A stretch of DNA of 40,242 nt from Zoogloea sp. (GTDB lineage Bacteria; Pseudomonadota; Gammaproteobacteria; Burkholderiales; Rhodocyclaceae): assembly GCA_009026175.1 (NCBI GenBank), contig WBTZ01000031.1, positions 1 through 40,242 of the forward strand, in the 5' to 3' direction. A model generated the notes under the pieces. It was given only the letters and a program-made list of their open reading frames with translations. It had not been told where the DNA came from and did no database searches. The stretch's first letter is position 1. Each line of letters opens with the position of its first letter. Positions 37,750 to 40,242 of the stretch are shown one piece after another. The position numbers were made by a program, and so were the translations under genes.

Positions 37750-39954
37750 TCAGAGCTTCAGCTCCAGGCTCAGCCGGTAGATCGCCGCGCTGCGGACGGT
37801 GGTGAATTGCTCCAGGCCACCATCGGCATCCTGGTAGCCCCGATAGGCCAGCTGGTCCTGGTGCAGCAGGTTGCTGCCCGCCAGTCGGAGCTGGGTCTTC
37901 GCGTCGAGTTTCCACAGGGCGTAGATGTCCAGGTTGCGCTTGAGCGAGGCATGGGCGCACTCGTTTTCGGACAGGCGCGTCCAGCCGCTGCGTACCACTC
38001 CCAGGCTGGCCCCCAGGGTGAGGGCCTGGCCCTCGGGGCGCCAGTCGAAGCCCAGGTTGGCGCTGAACGGGGTCTGCTGGGCGAGGCGGTTGTCGGGGCC
38101 GGGGACGGCCGCCACCTCCGACCAGCTGCGGACCAGGTTGGCGCGGAGATCCACGGCGGGGCTCTTCCTGCCCAGCAGGCCGGCAAGCGTGCCCTTGGCC
38201 TCCAGCTCTATCCCCCGTATCCGGGCATCGCCGTTGTTGATCGGGCGCGAGGTCCAGCGGCCGGTGTCGGCGGCGTGGAAGAGCGCCTGCTGGATCACGT
38301 CCTCGACCTGCCGGGCGAACAGGTTGGCGCTGAGCAGGCCGCCGCCGGCCAGATGCCGCTCGAAGGCCAGATCGACGCCCCAGGCCCGCTCGGGCCGCAG
38401 GTCCGGATTGCCCTGGGTGTCCGGCGAGGTGGGGCTGTTGTCGTACTGGCGCACCGGGCGGGCCAGCAGGTCGCGGGTGGTCGGCGCCCGGTAGGTGCGC
38501 GACACGCCCAGGCGGATCTGGTCGCCCTGAGTGTCGGGCAGCTTCCACACCGTCTGCAGGATGGGGCTGAGAATGCCGGAGCTGTTGCGAGCGTCGTCCA
38601 TGCTGTTACCCCGGCTGCGCGTCTCGATGGTCTCCCGGCGCAGGCCGGTGTACACCGACCAGCGCGGCGTCACGTCCCACTCGTCCTGGATGAACAAGGC
38701 CAGCCGGCGCACCGTGGCGGAATAGGCCTGGTCCAGATCCTCCGGCGGCTCGACGGTGAACAGCACATCCCGCTGCAGGCGATCCTCGCTGCGCCGGGAG
38801 TGTTCACCATCCAGCCCCAGGGCCAGGTTGTGGCCCTCCCGGTAAGGCACCCTCAGCTTGCCGGACAGCGTGGCGCCGCTGTCGGAGGCGGCAGAGCTGA
38901 CGCGGCGGTCCAGGGCCAGTGCGTCGATGCCGAATTCATCCCCCGGCAGCAGCGACATGCGCCGGTTGCGCAGCTGGCGATGGGCGCGGTTGAGCCCCAG
39001 CTTGAGCTCGAAACTGCCCTCCGACTCGAAGCTGTGGTTCCAGCTCAGGCGTCCCCTCAGGGTTTCGCCCTCGATGGACTGGCTGAAGTCGTTGTTACCG
39101 TACAGGGGCGGTGGCCCGAACAGCAGCGTGCGCTCATCCGATATCGCCGCCCGGCCCCGCTGATACGAGGCGAAGCCGTCGGCCACCAGGTTGTCCCGCG
39201 GCCCCAGGTTCCAGCCGAGGCGCGGCGTCAGGCTGGCGGTATAGGCCTCGAACAGGTCCTCGCGGCGGGTGCCCAGCCCCGAGCGGGCCTGCCCCTGGGC
39301 ATCGCTGCCCTTCAGCAGGATCGCCGAGGGCACCACCGATTTCTGGCTGCGCAGGCTGCCGGCGAGGCTGTAGCTGAGGGTGCCATCCCGCTCGGAGAGC
39401 TGCAGATCGAGATTGGTGGAGGGCTGCCCGCGGTCGGTCGCCACCGCGGCCTTCAGATCCCGCTGGCCTTTGCGTGCCGCCTGCTTGAGGACGATGTTGA
39501 TGGTGCCCGCCACCGCCTGGTTGCTGCGATCTGCGGTGGCGGTACGGGAGATCTCGACCCGCTCGATAAGACCGGGGGCGATGCCGTCCAGGGAAAAGCC
39601 CTGGGCCGTCGGCTCACCGTTGAGGAGGATCTGGGTATAGCCATTGCCGAGCCCGCGCATGCGGATCTCGCCGCCCCGGCCCGGCACCCCCTCGATGGTG
39701 ACACCGGGCACACGCCTGAGCACGTCGGCAATGCTGGCGTCGCCGTAGCGGACCAGCTCATCCTGGCCCACCACGATCTTCGACGCGGTCGAGTTGCGCC
39801 GCTCGGCCTGGGCGTCGGTGGATGAGACCACCACCGCCTCGAGTTCCGCCGGCGGCCTGGCCGGCACCTGAGCCAGGGCACGCGGGGGGGCCACCACGCA
39901 CAGCGTGGAGAGCAACGATACGACCAGGGGACAACGAGGCTTGAAGCGGATCAT
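37750..39954 (-). CDS. TonB-dependent outer-membrane receptor
   Basis: A 734-residue protein with a signal peptide (about 1-28, ending ALA). The plug domain (about 45-165) has DVLRRVPGVTIEGVPGRGGE, RMRGLGNGYTQILLNGEPT and GTINIVLKQ. The beta-barrel (about 200-734) ends in a short strand, RLSLELKL. A family-typical TDLLARP-like segment, TRDLLARPVRQYDNSP, is in the middle. It takes up a scarce compound (iron chelate, cobalamin, carbohydrate or other) using TonB energy. The ligand cannot be read from sequence. It follows a probable DUF3617 gene by 88 bp and is upstream of dmpC on the same strand. Confidence 0.9.
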   Translation of the reverse strand: MIRFKPRCPLVVSLLSTLCVVAPPRALAQVPARPPAELEAVVVSSTDAQAERRNSTASKIVVGQDELVRYGDASIADVLRRVPGVTIEGVPGRGGEIRMRGLGNGYTQILLNGEPTAQGFSLDGIAPGLIERVEISRTATADRSNQAVAGTINIVLKQAARKGQRDLKAAVATDRGQPSTNLDLQLSERDGTLSYSLAGSLRSQKSVVPSAILLKGSDAQGQARSGLGTRREDLFEAYTASLTPRLGWNLGPRDNLVADGFASYQRGRAAISDERTLLFGPPPLYGNNDFSQSIEGETLRGRLSWNHSFESEGSFELKLGLNRAHRQLRNRRMSLLPGDEFGIDALALDRRVSSAASDSGATLSGKLRVPYREGHNLALGLDGEHSRRSEDRLQRDVLFTVEPPEDLDQAYSATVRRLALFIQDEWDVTPRWSVYTGLRRETIETRSRGNSMDDARNSSGILSPILQTVWKLPDTQGDQIRLGVSRTYRAPTTRDLLARPVRQYDNSPTSPDTQGNPDLRPERAWGVDLAFERHLAGGGLLSANLFARQVEDVIQQALFHAADTGRWTSRPINNGDARIRGIELEAKGTLAGLLGRKSPAVDLRANLVRSWSEVAAVPGPDNRLAQQTPFSANLGFDWRPEGQALTLGASLGVVRSGWTRLSENECAHASLKRNLDIYALWKLDAKTQLRLAGSNLLHQDQLAYRGYQDADGGLEQFTTVRSAAIYRLSLELKL

Positions 39955-40042
39955 GGCGGAGCTGCCGGCAGCTTCCGGAGCCCGCCGGGAATGATGAAGA
40001 CATCACCCCCGAGCACGCTTCATGCCATGCCCCCGGCCGGGC

Positions 40043-40242
40043 CTACTTCTTCGCGCGGCCCTGCATTTCCTTGACCATCTGGTCCATCGGCTTGATGCCC
40101 TTGCAGTCGGTGCCCAGGAAGCTCATCCGCGACTCGGTCTGCATGGTGTGCTTGCCCCCGGCATCGGTGATGGTCATGTCCATCCTGGTAGCGACCGAAT
40201 CACCGGTGATGACGCTCTCGCCCTTGCCGACCACGCCCGGAC
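40043..40242 (-). CDS. Probable DUF3617 protein, C-terminal part (partial)
   Basis: The last 66 or so residues of a protein that continues beyond the right edge. The visible end has TMQTESRMSFLGTDCKGIKP and a Lys-rich tail (MQGRAKK). The FLGTDCKGIKP segment, with one Cys, resembles the C-terminus of DUF3617 periplasmic proteins, whose function is unknown. The in-frame GTG at 40234 is not its real start. It precedes the TonB receptor gene on the same strand. Confidence 0.55.
   Translation of the reverse strand, partial: PGVVGKGESVITGDSVATRMDMTITDAGGKHTMQTESRMSFLGTDCKGIKPMDQMVKEMQGRAKK

Noticed and set aside
1-40242. CRISPR arrays, tRNA or rRNA genes, insertion sequences
   Set aside because: No regularly spaced direct repeats, no cloverleaf or rRNA-like stretches, and no transposase or integrase reading frames were seen.

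Overview
The window is GC-rich DNA, densely packed with catabolic genes that mostly lie on the minus strand. The gene families and their order suggest a betaproteobacterium of the Rhodocyclales type (Thauera, Azoarcus, Zoogloea or Aromatoleum). This placement rests on protein resemblance and gene order only. The main content is a toluene/phenol mineralisation island: two complete soluble diiron monooxygenases, a meta-cleavage lower pathway, uptake genes and several regulators.

Region 1 (1-3325) holds the start of a LivH-type ABC permease, an aldehyde dehydrogenase and an AraC-type regulator. Region 2 (3489-13228, minus strand) is a toluene monooxygenase operon in the order tmoA-B-C-D-E-F, then a FadL/TodX-type outer-membrane channel, a TodS-type double-kinase sensor and a TodT-type response regulator. 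Its promoter region (13229-13544) contains a sequence like a TodT box. Region 3 (13545-19987) is a different module: WrbA, an MFS exporter, a YtcJ-type amidohydrolase, a XapX protein, an isochorismatase-like hydrolase and a divergent LysR. Start/stop (ATGA) overlaps join three of these genes. Region 4 (20073-24714, minus strand) is a complete phenol hydroxylase operon, dmpK-L-M-N-O-P. Upstream lies a divergent pair of regulators of the HpaA (AraC) and HpaR (MarR) types. Region 5 (26514-29760) holds two paralogous secreted proteins with an IPTL-type exosortase motif near the N-terminus, flanking an HpaI-type aldolase, and then an AEC-family transporter. Region 6 (29858-37525, minus strand) is the meta-cleavage operon dmpC-E-H-I-F-G, followed by an SDR-like protein without the usual catalytic Ser and Lys, a two-unit tautomerase and a flavodoxin-fold quinone reductase. 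Region 7 (37750-40242) has a TonB-dependent receptor and the end of a probable DUF3617 protein.

The inferred flow is toluene entry through the FadL/TodX channel, hydroxylation by the Tmo enzyme to cresol, and a second hydroxylation by the Dmp enzyme to a methylcatechol. After ring cleavage the semialdehyde is oxidised (DmpC), isomerised (DmpI), decarboxylated (DmpH), hydrated (DmpE) and split by DmpG/DmpF to pyruvate and an acyl-CoA. No ring-cleavage dioxygenase, DmpD hydrolase or XylR/DmpR-type sigma-54 activator is visible here.

The most interesting observations are as follows. (a) A palindromic operator-like sequence is shared by the livH promoter, the hpaA/hpaR intergenic region and the dmpK promoter. 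This implies that a MarR/AraC pair of the HpaR/HpaA type, not DmpR, controls phenol hydroxylase and an ABC importer. (b) The acetaldehyde dehydrogenase gene dmpF carries an in-frame insertion of about 80 bp that looks like a dispersed repeat. (c) Three copies of a composite double-palindrome repeat sit in the gaps of the meta operon. (d) Two proteins carry the exosortase signal near the N-terminus instead of at the C-terminus. (e) An uncharacterised SDR/tautomerase/quinone-reductase module extends the meta pathway.
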